Origin: Serratia surfactantfaciens
Lineage (GTDB): Bacteria > Pseudomonadota > Gammaproteobacteria > Enterobacterales > Enterobacteriaceae
Assembly: GCF_001642805.2 (NCBI RefSeq)
Contig: NZ_CP016948.1
Span: forward strand, 4,898,001-4,962,000
Direction of reading: 5' to 3'
DNA: 64,000 nucleotides
The translations under genes were made by a program, and so were the position numbers. Within the stretch, counting starts at the first letter, position 1. Each line of letters begins with the position of its first letter. The notes under the pieces are model-generated. The model was not told the DNA's origin, searched no databases, and saw only the letters and a program-made list of their open reading frames with translations. Below are positions 36,028 to 44,806 of the stretch, piece after piece.

Positions 36028-36195
36028 GTGAGGCCTGCCCATCAGGCTATTTTACTGGCCATCTTGCCTCCGGGCAGTGCTGCCAATCCTCACGTACTGC
36101 GTGTACGCTGCGGTTGGTGCGCGCTGGCCGAAGGCAAACTGGCGGCGACAATCACGCCTGATGAACAGGCTTCTGCATAGGTTGCACCGCGTTTC
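36028..36195. other. nrdD-nrdG intergenic space with inverted repeat
   Basis: No gene is seen. CGTAC-TGCGT-GTACG at 36093-36107 is a perfect five-base inverted repeat, part of a GC-rich stretch that may fold in the nrdD-nrdG transcript. Its role is unknown. Confidence 0.35.
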
Positions 36196-38334
36196 TCAGC
36201 CGAGCTGCCCATTGCCGAGGTGTTTCACCCGGCGTTTCACCTCTTCCTGCTTGCCGGCGTTGAACGGCCGGGCATCCGGGCTGCCGAGATAGCCGCACAC
36301 CCGGCGGGTGACCGAGACCTTGGCCGAGTCGTGGTTGCCGCATTTCGGGCAGGTGAAGCCTTTGCTGGTGCATGAGAATTCACCGGTGAAGCCGCACTCG
36401 TAGCACTCGTCGATCGGCGTGTTGGTGCCGTAGTAAGGCACCCGGCTGTAGCTGTAGTCCCACACGTCTTCCAGCGCCTTCAGGTTGTGCTGCAGGTTCG
36501 GGTATTCGCCGTAGCAGATGAAGCCGCCGCTGGCCAACGGCGGGTAGGGCGCTTCGAAATCCAGCTTGTCGTACGGATTGACCTTCTTCTCTACGTCGAG
36601 GTGGAAGCTGTTGGTGTAATAGCCCTTGTCGGTGACGCCCGGCACTACGCCGAAATCGGCGGTGTCCAGCCGGCAGAAGCGATCGCACAGGTTCTCGCTC
36701 GGCGTACTGTAGAGGCTGAAGCCGTAGCCGGTCTCGTCCTTCCAGGCGTCGACGGCGGCGCGCAGCCGCGCGACGATCGCCACCGCTTTGGCGCGCAGCG
36801 CTCCGTCGTCATACACGTGGTTTTCGCCGCCGAACAGCGCGTTGATGGTCTCGTGCAGGCCGATATAGCCCAGCGAAATTGAAGCGCGGCCATTCTTGAA
36901 GATATCGGCGATGTTGTCGTCGGCCTTGAGCCGCACGCCGCAGGCGCCTTCCATGTACAAGATTGGCGCCACCCGCGCCTTGATGCCCTCCAGCCGGGCG
37001 ATACGCGTCATCAGCGCCTTTTTCGCCAGCTGCAGGCGCTGATCCAGCAGCGTCCAGAAGCGCGACTCATCACCCATCGCCTCCAGCGCGATGCGCGGCA
37101 GGTTGAGGCTGATGACGCCGATGTTGTTGCGGCCGTCGTGCACCAGTTCGCCGTCCTGCTCGTAGGTGCCGAGGAAGCTGCGGCAGCCCATCGGCGTTTT
37201 GAACGAGCCGGTGACCTTCACTACCTGATCGTAGTTGAGGATGTCCGGGTACATGCGCTTGCTGGCGCACTCCAGCGCCAGCTGCTTGATGTCGTAGTTC
37301 GGATCGCCGTACTGGTGGTTGAGGCCGTCGCGGATGGCGAACACCAGCTTGGGGAACACGGCGGTCTTGCGGTTTTTGCCCAGCCCGGCGATGCGGTTTT
37401 TCAGGATTGAGCGCTGGATCAGGCGCGACTCCCAGCTGGTGCCGAGGCCGAAGCCGAAGGTGACGAACGGCGTCTGGCCGTTGGCGGTGTGCAGGGTGTT
37501 GACCTCGTACTCCAGCGACTGGAAGGCGTCGTAACACTCTTTCTCGGTGCGCGCCATGGCATAGCCTTTGGCGTCCGGGATCTGCCATTCTTCCGCCACC
37601 TGCAGGTGTTTGCGGAAGCTCTCGTCGACGAACGGCGCCAGAATTTCATCGATGCGGTTGATGGTGGTGCCGCCATAAATATGGCTGGCGACCTGGGCGA
37701 TGATCTGCGCGGTCACTGCGGTGGCGGTGGAGATCGACTTCGGCGGCTCAATCTCGGCGTTACCCATCTTGAAGCCGTTGGTCAGCATGCCTTTCAGATC
37801 GATCAGCATGCAGTTGAACATCGGGAAGAACGGCGAGTAGTCGAGATCGTGGTAGTGAATTTCGCCGCGTTCATGGGCCAGCACCACGTCGCGCGGCAGG
37901 ATGTGCTGCTTGGCGTAGTGCTTGGCGACGATGCCTGCCAGCAGGTCGCGCTGGGTGGGGATCACCTTGCTGTCCTTGTTGGCGTTCTCGTTCAGCAGCG
38001 CGCGGTTGCTCTGCTCGACCAGGCCGCGAATCTCCTGGTTCAGGCGGCCGCGCAGCTCGCGCGCCACGTCGCGATCGTGGCGGTATTCGATATAGGCGCG
38101 CGCCAACTGTTTGTACTCGCCGGCCATCAGCTGGTTTTCCACCGCCTGCTGGATCTCGTGGATATCGACGCGCGGCTGTTGCTGCATGCGCTGAGCGACC
38201 ACGCGGGCGACGGTGGCGCAGTAGTCGGCGTCGACCACGCCCACCGCCAGCGCGGCGCGCTCTATGGCCTGCGCGATGCGCGCTTCGTCAAAAGGTACCT
38301 GGCAACCGTCCCGCTTAATCACTACTGGTTTCAC
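36196..38334 (-). CDS. nrdD: Anaerobic ribonucleoside-triphosphate reductase NrdD
   Basis: The 712-residue class III reductase makes dNTPs without oxygen. An ATP-cone occupies the N-terminus (VIKRDGCQVPFDEARIAQAI), four zinc-binding cysteines lie in CYECGFTGEFSCTSKGFTCPKCG, and the glycyl-radical loop is RRVCGYLGSPDARPFNAGK near the end. A GTG at 38334 with AAGGAG six bases before it gives exactly the E. coli length; an ATG eleven codons upstream (38367) lacks a good site. Tandem NrdR boxes lie upstream. Confidence 0.97.
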   Translation of the reverse strand: MKPVVIKRDGCQVPFDEARIAQAIERAALAVGVVDADYCATVARVVAQRMQQQPRVDIHEIQQAVENQLMAGEYKQLARAYIEYRHDRDVARELRGRLNQEIRGLVEQSNRALLNENANKDSKVIPTQRDLLAGIVAKHYAKQHILPRDVVLAHERGEIHYHDLDYSPFFPMFNCMLIDLKGMLTNGFKMGNAEIEPPKSISTATAVTAQIIAQVASHIYGGTTINRIDEILAPFVDESFRKHLQVAEEWQIPDAKGYAMARTEKECYDAFQSLEYEVNTLHTANGQTPFVTFGFGLGTSWESRLIQRSILKNRIAGLGKNRKTAVFPKLVFAIRDGLNHQYGDPNYDIKQLALECASKRMYPDILNYDQVVKVTGSFKTPMGCRSFLGTYEQDGELVHDGRNNIGVISLNLPRIALEAMGDESRFWTLLDQRLQLAKKALMTRIARLEGIKARVAPILYMEGACGVRLKADDNIADIFKNGRASISLGYIGLHETINALFGGENHVYDDGALRAKAVAIVARLRAAVDAWKDETGYGFSLYSTPSENLCDRFCRLDTADFGVVPGVTDKGYYTNSFHLDVEKKVNPYDKLDFEAPYPPLASGGFICYGEYPNLQHNLKALEDVWDYSYSRVPYYGTNTPIDECYECGFTGEFSCTSKGFTCPKCGNHDSAKVSVTRRVCGYLGSPDARPFNAGKQEEVKRRVKHLGNGQLG

Positions 38335-38466
38335 GTTGTACTCCTTGTTCCCCGAGGGAGCGTTCATACCCGCCTGACGCGGCGAGCAACCGTCAAATTT
38401 CGCTTATCCACAGGGCAAAGCCGCAGCGCGCAAGGGCTGTGGCGACGTGTGGATGATTTTGTGGAT

Positions 38467-38515
38467 AACTACTATATATAGGTGTTCGAAATTCTTAATG
38501 CACTATATATAGATA
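38467..38515. promoter_or_regulatory. Tandem NrdR boxes upstream of nrdD
   Basis: ACTATATATAG occurs twice, at 38471-38481 and 38502-38512. The copies are 31 bases apart, which is about three turns of the helix. The flanks (ACT...GTGT, TGC...ATAT) fit the NrdR consensus ACACTATATATAGTGT. NrdR represses nrd operons when dATP is plentiful by binding two such boxes set on the same face of DNA. The boxes lie about 135 to 180 bases before the nrdD start. Confidence 0.85.
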
Positions 38516-38578
38516 TTGGCGCGATTCTTTTGATGTAGAACAAGGAAAACGGAAGAGCGTGCGCAAGCTGAACAGACG

Positions 38579-39493
38579 TCAATCGCCCGCCGGCCGATCG
38601 CGAAAATGTTCCAGCAGAAAGTCGACCCAGACGCGTACCCGCGGCGGCAGATCCGCTGAGGCGTAATAGAGCCACAGCTGCACCGGGCGCGGCCAGCATT
38701 GCGCCAGCACCGGCCGCAGCGTGCCTTGCTCAAAGTGCTTTTCAACGTACCAGCGCGCCAGGTTGACGATGCCGAGCCCGGCCAGCGCCGCATCCAGCAA
38801 CATCTCCGGCCGGCTGACCACCAGCCGGCCGTTCAGATCCAGCGCCAGCGTTTCGCCCTGATGGCGCAGCTGCCATTTGACGTGGCGGCCGTTGCCCGGG
38901 TTGCGGTGCAGCAGGCAGTCGTGGCGCAGCAGATCGTGCGGCGTTTGCGGCTCACCGCGCCGCGCCAGATAGTCGGGCGAGGCCGCCAGCACCATGTGCA
39001 TCGGGTAGAGCGGGCGGGCCACCAGCCGGCTGTCGGGATCGACCCGGCTGCCGATGCCGACATCGAAGCCTTCGCCCACCAGGTTCACCACCCGGGCGTC
39101 CAGCGACAGATCGAGATCGATCTGCGGATAGCGCGCCAGAAATTGCGGGATCAACGGCATCAGCATCTGGCGGCCGAAGCCGGGGATCATGCTGACGCGC
39201 ACCACCCCGGCCGGCGCCTGCCGTTCGCCGCCGGCGCTCTCCAGCGTGGCCGCCAACGCCTGCCACAGCGGCGCCACCTGCGCCAGCAGCGCTTTGCCCT
39301 CGTCGGTCAGCAGCACGTTGTGGGTGTTGCGCTGAAATAGCCGCAGCGCCAGCTTCTCTTCCAGCGCGCGGATGTTTTTGCTGACCGCCGCCGGCGTCAC
39401 GCCCAGCTGGCGAGCGGCGGCGGAGAAATTTTGCGCCTGCGCGGCGGCGAGGAAGGCCGGCAGCAGGCGGTGCACGTCAAAGGGCAGCGACAT
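38579..39493 (-). CDS. LysR-family transcriptional regulator
   Basis: The 304-residue regulator has an N-terminal winged helix (FLAAAQAQNFSAAARQLGVTPAAVSKNIRALEEKLALRLFQR, residues about 14-55) and a periplasmic-binding-like effector domain (VRVSMIPGFGRQMLMPLIPQFLARYPQIDLDLSL onward). It is divergent from an oxidoreductase gene with 105 bases between, the classic LysR arrangement, so that gene is the probable target. The effector is unknown. Confidence 0.88.
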   Translation of the reverse strand: MSLPFDVHRLLPAFLAAAQAQNFSAAARQLGVTPAAVSKNIRALEEKLALRLFQRNTHNVLLTDEGKALLAQVAPLWQALAATLESAGGERQAPAGVVRVSMIPGFGRQMLMPLIPQFLARYPQIDLDLSLDARVVNLVGEGFDVGIGSRVDPDSRLVARPLYPMHMVLAASPDYLARRGEPQTPHDLLRHDCLLHRNPGNGRHVKWQLRHQGETLALDLNGRLVVSRPEMLLDAALAGLGIVNLARWYVEKHFEQGTLRPVLAQCWPRPVQLWLYYASADLPPRVRVWVDFLLEHFRDRPAGD

Positions 39494-39598
39494 AGTGGTT
39501 GATACTTTTGGTTGAAATTGAAGTGACCTTTAACAGCCTACACCCGAAGCGGCGGAAATGGAAAAATGCCCTCATCTTCTTATGACCGAGGAATCGTT

Positions 39599-40123
39599 AT
39601 GTCGCGCATTTTAGTGTTAACCGCCCACCGCACCCCCGACGAGTCGCGCATCAACAAAGCGCTGATCACGGCGCTGAGTCCGTTGCCCAACGTTACCGTT
39701 CACGAACTGATCCGCGCTTACCCGGATTACCGCATCGACGTGGCGCGCGAGCAGGAACTGCTGCAGAGCCATGATGCGGTAGTGATGTTGTTCCCGTTTT
39801 ATTGGTACAGCTCGCCGGCGATCCTCAGCGAATGGCAGGATGCGGTATTAACCTACGGTTTCGCCTACGGCAGCGAAGGCACCCAACTGCACGGCAAACC
39901 GCTGCAACTGGTGGTGAGCACCGGCGGCAACGCGCAGGCCTATACGGCGGAAGGGTACAACCGTTATCCGGTGCAGGATCTGCTGCTGCCGTTCCACGCC
40001 ATGGCCAACCTGACCGGCATGGATTATCTGCCGCCGCATCTGGTGCAGGGCGTATTCGATATGAGCGATGAACGCCTGGCGCAAGAGGCCGCCGGGGTGG
40101 TGGCGCTGCTGGGGAAATTGTAG
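39599..40123 (+). CDS. Flavodoxin-fold NAD(P)H:quinone oxidoreductase family protein
   Basis: The 174-residue protein of the KefF/YwrO type has RILVLTAHRTPDESRINKALITAL (FMN phosphate loop region), FPFYWYSSPAILSEWQDAVLTYGFAYG and VVSTGGNAQAYTAEGYNRYPVQDLLLPFHAMANLTGM, the usual signature of this flavin reductase family. GAGGAA precedes ATG 39599. It is divergent from the LysR gene and probably under its control, a frequent pairing for quinone or electrophile detoxification (inference). Confidence 0.85.
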   Translation: MSRILVLTAHRTPDESRINKALITALSPLPNVTVHELIRAYPDYRIDVAREQELLQSHDAVVMLFPFYWYSSPAILSEWQDAVLTYGFAYGSEGTQLHGKPLQLVVSTGGNAQAYTAEGYNRYPVQDLLLPFHAMANLTGMDYLPPHLVQGVFDMSDERLAQEAAGVVALLGKL

Positions 40124-40151
40124 GGCGCAGCGCTCGCCGCGCCCTGCGGGG

Positions 40152-41816
40152 TTAGTCTTCGAGCAGCCACCACACCGCTTCGAACGGCCGTAGCGTCAGC
40201 GCCTGCGGCTGGTCTGCCGAGTCGCTGTAATTGCTCATCAGCGGGCGCCACTGGGCGGAAGGCTCCACGCCCGCCGCCGTCCAGGCCTGCGGCTCGCGGC
40301 TCAGGTTGGCCACCACCAGCAGGCGCTGGCCGTTCCAGCTGCGCTGATAGCACCACAGCGCCGGGTGTTCCGGCGCCAGATCCTGATAGTCGCCGTGGGT
40401 CAGCAGCGGGTACTGCTTGCGCAGGGTGATCAGCTGGCGGTAGGCGTAAAACACCGAGTCGAGGTCGGCCAGCGCCGCTTCGGCGTTGATTTGCGGGTAG
40501 TTCTCGGCGCAGCCGATCCACGGCGTGCCGGTGGTGAAACCGGCGTGCGGCGCGGCGCTCCACTGCATCGGCGTGCGGCCGTTGTCGCGCGATTTGTCGG
40601 CCAGGATCGCCAGCAGTTCGGCATCGCTGCGGCCCTGAGCGCTCAGTTCGGCGTACATGTTCAGGCTTTCCACGTCGCGGTACTGCTCGATGGTGCGGAA
40701 GCCGGGGTTGGTCATGCCGATCTCTTCACCCTGGTAGATATAAGGCGTGCCCTGCATGCCGTGCAGCACCATCGCCAGCATTTTGGCGGCCGGCAGCCGC
40801 AGTGCGCCTTCATCGCCGAAGCGCGACACGATGCGCGGCTGATCGTGGTTGCACCAGAACAGCGCATTCCAGGCGCGGTTATGCATTCCTTGCTGCCAGT
40901 GGCGGAAGATCTGCTTCAGCTCCACATAATCCGGCGCCGCCCGCGTCCATTTTTCGCCGCCGGCGTAGTCCACCTTCAGGTGGTGGAAGTTGAAGGTCAT
41001 CGACAGCTCCTCACCGCTCTGCGCCGCGTACTGCTGGCAATGCTCGAGCGTGGTGGAGGACATCTCGCCCACCGTCATCAGGCCGCGTGGCTGGAACACG
41101 TCGCGGCTCATCTCCTGCAGGAACTCGTGGATGCGCGGGCCGTCGGTGTAGAAGCGGCGGCCGTCGCCCTGGCTGTCGGACGGGAAGTCCTGCTGCTTGG
41201 ACACCAGGTTGATCACGTCGAGGCGCAGGCCGTCGACGCCTTTGTCCGCCCAGAACTGGCACACTTTCTTCAGCTCTTCGCGCACCGGCGGGTGTTCCCA
41301 GTTGAGATCCGCCTGCTCGGCGGCGAACAGGTGCAGGTAGTACTGGCCGCTGTCGGCGTGCCACTGCCAGGCGTTGCCGCCGAACTTGGAACGCCAGTTG
41401 TTCGGCGGCGTATCGCCTTCGCCGTCGCGCCAGACGTAGAACTGACGATACGGGCTGTGGCGATCCTGTGCGGCCTTGAACCACGGATGCTCGGTCGACG
41501 TGTGGTTGAACACCATGTCCATCACGATGCGAATGCCGCGCTGGTGGGCGGCGGTGACCAACTGCTCGAAGTCCGCCATGGTGCCGTAAGCCGGATCGAT
41601 GGCGCAGTAGTCCGCCACGTCATAGCCATTGTCCACCTGTGGCGATACGTAGACCGGCGTCAGCCAGATGGCGTCGACGCCCAGCTCCTGCAGATAGTCC
41701 AGCCGCCGCGTCACGCCGGCCAAATCGCCGTAGCCGTTGCCGGTGCTGTCCTGAAAACTCTTCGGATAAATTTGGTAGATGACGCCGTTCTGCCACCAAG
41801 GGGTTGGGTTGCTCAT
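40152..41816 (-). CDS. treC: Alpha,alpha-phosphotrehalase TreC (GH13)
   Basis: The 554-residue TIM-barrel glycosidase hydrolyses trehalose 6-phosphate to glucose and glucose 6-phosphate. GH13 motifs seen are MDMVFNHTS, GLRLDVINLV (nucleophile Asp), TVGEMSS (acid/base Glu) and FWCNHDQPR. Start 41816 gives MSNPTPWWQNGVIYQIYPKSF; further upstream codons lack similarity. It follows treB by 67 bases that contain a strong hairpin. Confidence 0.95.
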   Translation of the reverse strand: MSNPTPWWQNGVIYQIYPKSFQDSTGNGYGDLAGVTRRLDYLQELGVDAIWLTPVYVSPQVDNGYDVADYCAIDPAYGTMADFEQLVTAAHQRGIRIVMDMVFNHTSTEHPWFKAAQDRHSPYRQFYVWRDGEGDTPPNNWRSKFGGNAWQWHADSGQYYLHLFAAEQADLNWEHPPVREELKKVCQFWADKGVDGLRLDVINLVSKQQDFPSDSQGDGRRFYTDGPRIHEFLQEMSRDVFQPRGLMTVGEMSSTTLEHCQQYAAQSGEELSMTFNFHHLKVDYAGGEKWTRAAPDYVELKQIFRHWQQGMHNRAWNALFWCNHDQPRIVSRFGDEGALRLPAAKMLAMVLHGMQGTPYIYQGEEIGMTNPGFRTIEQYRDVESLNMYAELSAQGRSDAELLAILADKSRDNGRTPMQWSAAPHAGFTTGTPWIGCAENYPQINAEAALADLDSVFYAYRQLITLRKQYPLLTHGDYQDLAPEHPALWCYQRSWNGQRLLVVANLSREPQAWTAAGVEPSAQWRPLMSNYSDSADQPQALTLRPFEAVWWLLED

Positions 41817-41843
41817 AGCTGTATACCTTTGAATCGTGACAAC

Positions 41844-41863
41844 GAGCCTGCGCGAGCAGGCTC
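41844..41863 (-). promoter_or_regulatory. Hairpin between treB and treC
   Basis: GAGCCTGC and GCAGGCTC form a perfect eight-base-pair stem with a four-base loop in the short treB-treC gap. There is no T run, so it is not a terminator; it may protect the treB mRNA 3' end and set different levels of the two products (inference). Confidence 0.55.
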
Positions 41864-41883
41864 CTACATTCATATTGCGTCAA

Positions 41884-43299
41884 TCAAACCGGCAGCTCGC
41901 CGCGGGCGGCCTTGCGTTTGTAGACCATGATGGTCAGCACCAGCGGGATGACGATCGCCACCAGAATTGCCAGCGAGTAAATCAGCCAGAACTGCGGTTT
42001 GATAGACAGGATGCCCGGCAGGCCGCCGACGCCGATGCCGTTGGCCATCACGCCGTCCAGGCCGCAGATAAGGCCGGCGATTGCGGAGCCGATCATCGCG
42101 CACAGCATCGGGAAGCGGTATTTGAGGTTGATGCCGTACATCGCCGGTTCGGTCACGCCGAGATAGGCGGAGATCGCCGCCGGCACCGAGATTTCACGCT
42201 CGTTGGCCTTGCGGCTGATGATGATGATGCCGAGCACCGCCGAAGCCTGCGCGATGTTGGACAGCGCAATCAGCGGCCATACCGGGGTGCCACCCATGCT
42301 CTGGATCATCTGCATGTCGATGGCCAGCGTGGTCTGGTGCACACCGGTGATCACCAGCGGCGCATACAGGAAGCCGAACAGCGCAGCGCCCACCGGCGCG
42401 AAGCTGCCGGTCATCACCGCTTTCACCGCCCAGGCGACGCCGTCGCCGATCATGCGGCCGAACGGCCCGATCAGCGCGTGCGCCAGGAACACCGCCAGCA
42501 GCAGCGAGACCACCGGCACCACCACCAGATAGAGATAGTCGGGGACGATCTTTTTCAGCCGGGTTTCGATCCAGCCCAGCGCCATCCCCGCCAGGATCGA
42601 CGGGATCACCTGCGCCTGATAGCCCACTTTCTGGATCACGAACCAGCCGAAGTTCCACACTTCCGGCGTTTGCTGGCCGAGCAGGTAGGAGTTCATCAGC
42701 TGCGGCGACACCAGGGTCACGCCCAGCACGATGCCGAGCACCGGCGTGCCGCCCATCTTTTTCACCGTCGACCAACAGATGGCCACCGGCAGGAACATGA
42801 AGATCGCTTCGCCCAGCAGCCACAGGAAGTCGTAAACGGTTTTCCACGCCGGGTGCATCTGCGCCAGCGTTTGGCCGCCGGACATCGGGATGTCGCCGAT
42901 CACGTTGCGGAAGCCGAGGATCAGACCGCCGCTGATCAGCGCCGGCAGCAGCGGGAAGAAGATCTCGGCGAAGTGGGAGATGGTGCGCTCGGTCCAGGTC
43001 ATGTTCTGGCGTGCCGCCACCTTGGCCTGTTCCTTGTCGGCCTCGTTGACGCCGGTGCTGGCGATCAGCGCCTGATAGTAGTCGCCGACGTCGGTGCCGA
43101 TCACCACCTGGAACTGCCCGGCGTTGGTGAAGCAGCCTTTGACCATCGGCAGCTCTTCGATTTCCTTTGGGCTGGCCTTGCTGGGGTCATTGAGGACGAA
43201 ACGCAGCCGGGTAATGCAATGGCTGACGGTGGCGATGTTCTCGCGGCCGCCGACCAAAACAATCAGGCGATCAATATCCTGCTGTTTTACTTTGCTCAT
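41884..43299 (-). CDS. treB: PTS trehalose-specific EIIBC component TreB
   Basis: The 471-residue inner-membrane permease phosphorylates trehalose on entry. The EIIB domain (residues 1-85) holds the phosphocysteine C28 in SHCITRLRFVL, and the EIIC domain follows with about ten helices (FFPLLPALISGGLILGFRNV, FLYAPLVITGVHQTT). It has no EIIA; in E. coli the glucose EIIA (Crr) serves. The first gene of the tre operon, it lies downstream of the TreR operator. Confidence 0.95.
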   Translation of the reverse strand: MSKVKQQDIDRLIVLVGGRENIATVSHCITRLRFVLNDPSKASPKEIEELPMVKGCFTNAGQFQVVIGTDVGDYYQALIASTGVNEADKEQAKVAARQNMTWTERTISHFAEIFFPLLPALISGGLILGFRNVIGDIPMSGGQTLAQMHPAWKTVYDFLWLLGEAIFMFLPVAICWSTVKKMGGTPVLGIVLGVTLVSPQLMNSYLLGQQTPEVWNFGWFVIQKVGYQAQVIPSILAGMALGWIETRLKKIVPDYLYLVVVPVVSLLLAVFLAHALIGPFGRMIGDGVAWAVKAVMTGSFAPVGAALFGFLYAPLVITGVHQTTLAIDMQMIQSMGGTPVWPLIALSNIAQASAVLGIIIISRKANEREISVPAAISAYLGVTEPAMYGINLKYRFPMLCAMIGSAIAGLICGLDGVMANGIGVGGLPGILSIKPQFWLIYSLAILVAIVIPLVLTIMVYKRKAARGELPV

Positions 43300-43369
43300 T
43301 ATGGGATACCTGCAGAGGTGTTGACTGAGTAATGATCAAAGCTTAGCCACTCGGCTTTTTGAATGAAAT

Positions 43370-43381
43370 GGGAACGTTCCC
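43370..43381. promoter_or_regulatory. TreR operator
   Basis: The perfect palindrome GGGAACGTTCCC stands 71 bases before the treB start and 55 bases after the treR stop. It matches the symmetrical operator type bound by LacI-family TreR in E. coli. Confidence 0.8.
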
Positions 43382-43436
43382 GGTTTGGGGCGAGGATCAC
43401 AAAATGACAAAAAATGGTCAACTTCCAAGCAGATCG

Positions 43437-44384
43437 TCAGGAAAGTTTGCTGGGCACCACCAGGCGGCGGATCCCCTGTTCACCGCTGAGCTGCGCCAGC
43501 AGCTGCTGCGCGGCCAGCAGGCCGGCGCTACCGTAGCCGAACTCGACAGACAGGGTATCGGGGAACAGGAAGCTGAGCAGCGGGGTGTTGCCGATGGCGC
43601 ACACCTGAATGGCGCGGGCCGGTTGCTGCTGCAGGTATTTGATCGCGCCGAGGGCGATACTGTCGGAGGCGCATATCAGCGCGCTGGTGTGCGCATCGAT
43701 CACTTCGGCGGCGTGCTGGAAACCGCTCTGGTAACTCAGCTCGCCCAGCGTGGCGCGCGGCGTGAGCTTGAGGCGTTCACAGGCGTCGAGATAGGCCTGG
43801 TAGCGGCGCTGGCCGGTGGTGGCGTCGCTGAGCTGCACCCCCAGATAGCCGATATGTCGATGCCCCTGCCGGTACAGACGATCCATCAGCAGGTTCACCG
43901 CGCCGGCGTCGTCGTAGCAGACGGACGAGAAGCCGTCGTATTCGCGCACCATCACCACCATTTTTTCCTGCCACGGTTTGAGCATCGCCGCGGTCAGGCC
44001 GGTGAAGCCGAACAGGATCACGCCGTCGACGTTGCGCTGGTGCAGCACGTGCAGGTGCTCCTGCACCAGGCGGGTTTCGAACTGGCTCTCCATCACGATC
44101 GGATCGAAGCCCTGCTGGTACAGCAGCGGCAGCATGGTGCGCACCGCCTGGTTCTCCGACGGCGAATCGAGACGGGAAACGATGATGCCCACCACCTTGT
44201 CGCTTTGGCCGCGCATGGCGCGCGCCGACTTGGAGGGGGTAAACCCTTGCTGACGGATCACCGCTTCCACCCGTTCGCGGGTTTGCGGGCTCACGCTGCC
44301 TTCATTGTTCAGCACGCGTGAGACGGTGGATTTGCCTACGCCGCTCAGGCGTGCGATGTCCTTGATGGTCAGCCGGTTTTGCAT
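43437..44384 (-). CDS. treR: Trehalose operon repressor TreR (LacI family)
   Basis: The 315-residue repressor has an N-terminal HTH and hinge (LTIKDIARLSGVGKSTVSRVLNNEGSVSPQTRERVEAVI, residues 5-45) followed by a sugar-binding core (VVGIIVSRLDSPSENQAVRTMLPLL). In E. coli the inducer is trehalose 6-phosphate. It lies upstream of treB in the same direction, with the operator between. Its start codon touches the PhoP box of the divergent mgtA leader. Confidence 0.95.
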   Translation of the reverse strand: MQNRLTIKDIARLSGVGKSTVSRVLNNEGSVSPQTRERVEAVIRQQGFTPSKSARAMRGQSDKVVGIIVSRLDSPSENQAVRTMLPLLYQQGFDPIVMESQFETRLVQEHLHVLHQRNVDGVILFGFTGLTAAMLKPWQEKMVVMVREYDGFSSVCYDDAGAVNLLMDRLYRQGHRHIGYLGVQLSDATTGQRRYQAYLDACERLKLTPRATLGELSYQSGFQHAAEVIDAHTSALICASDSIALGAIKYLQQQPARAIQVCAIGNTPLLSFLFPDTLSVEFGYGSAGLLAAQQLLAQLSGEQGIRRLVVPSKLS

Positions 44385-44401
44385 GGTTTACTTGTCGTTT
44401 A
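44385..44401 (+). promoter_or_regulatory. PhoP box of mgtA
   Basis: GGTTTA-CTTGT-CGTTTA is the direct repeat (T/G)GTTTA-N5-(T/G)GTTTA bound by PhoP, with only the first base of the second hexamer off. A possible -10, AATAAT, at 44427-44432 begins 25 bases downstream. It lies right next to the treR start codon. Confidence 0.8.
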
Positions 44402-44554
44402 GGTTGTAAGGCGTAAATTGACGGCCAATAATGAATGCCCGTCAGCATAGCTCATTTTCCGACGCGGATCTTGATGCAAAACGGGATTGTGACATTGCGA
44501 TGAACGGCCGCTCCTGCCGCTCTGTTTTTCCCTTTACCGGAGGTTATACCCCAT

Positions 44555-44602
44555 ATGGACCCCGACCCGGCTGCTTTAGACACTCACTCGGTTCTCCGGT
44601 AA
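44555..44602 (+). CDS. mgtL: MgtL-like leader peptide of mgtA
   Basis: The 15-codon ORF reads MDPDPAALDTHSVLR. E. coli MgtL begins MEPDP, and this acidic-proline start destabilises the translating ribosome when Mg2+ is low, which lets mgtA be transcribed. Here the same charge and proline pattern (MDPDP) is kept while the rest is unrelated. CGGAGG lies 11 bases before the ATG. The ORF sits in the middle of the roughly 370-base leader, about 200 bases before mgtA. Confidence 0.75.
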   Translation: MDPDPAALDTHSVLR

Positions 44603-44806
44603 AACCTCTCCGCCTGGCGCTGCTGTTTTACCGGTGAAGTACATCACGGTAACCGGTGGCGCGCGCTTCGTCGTTCGCTCCTGCTGCTGAAAAAAGAATA
44701 AGGATCTGCATTGGCAGAGGCTTTTTGGCGTGCCCGCCATCCGCCCGGCCGATGACGATCCCCGTTTACCCGCTGCCGTGAGGCACCGGGCGACGAGGTG
44801 CGAACC
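44603..44806 (+). promoter_or_regulatory. mgtA mRNA leader after mgtL
   Basis: This is the untranslated part between the leader peptide and mgtA. In E. coli and Salmonella the corresponding RNA changes fold with Mg2+ and exposes a Rho-loading site. AACCTCTCCG just after the leader stop is largely complementary to the CCGGAGGTT around the mgtL ribosome-binding site, so alternative pairings are possible. The fold was not computed. Confidence 0.5.
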
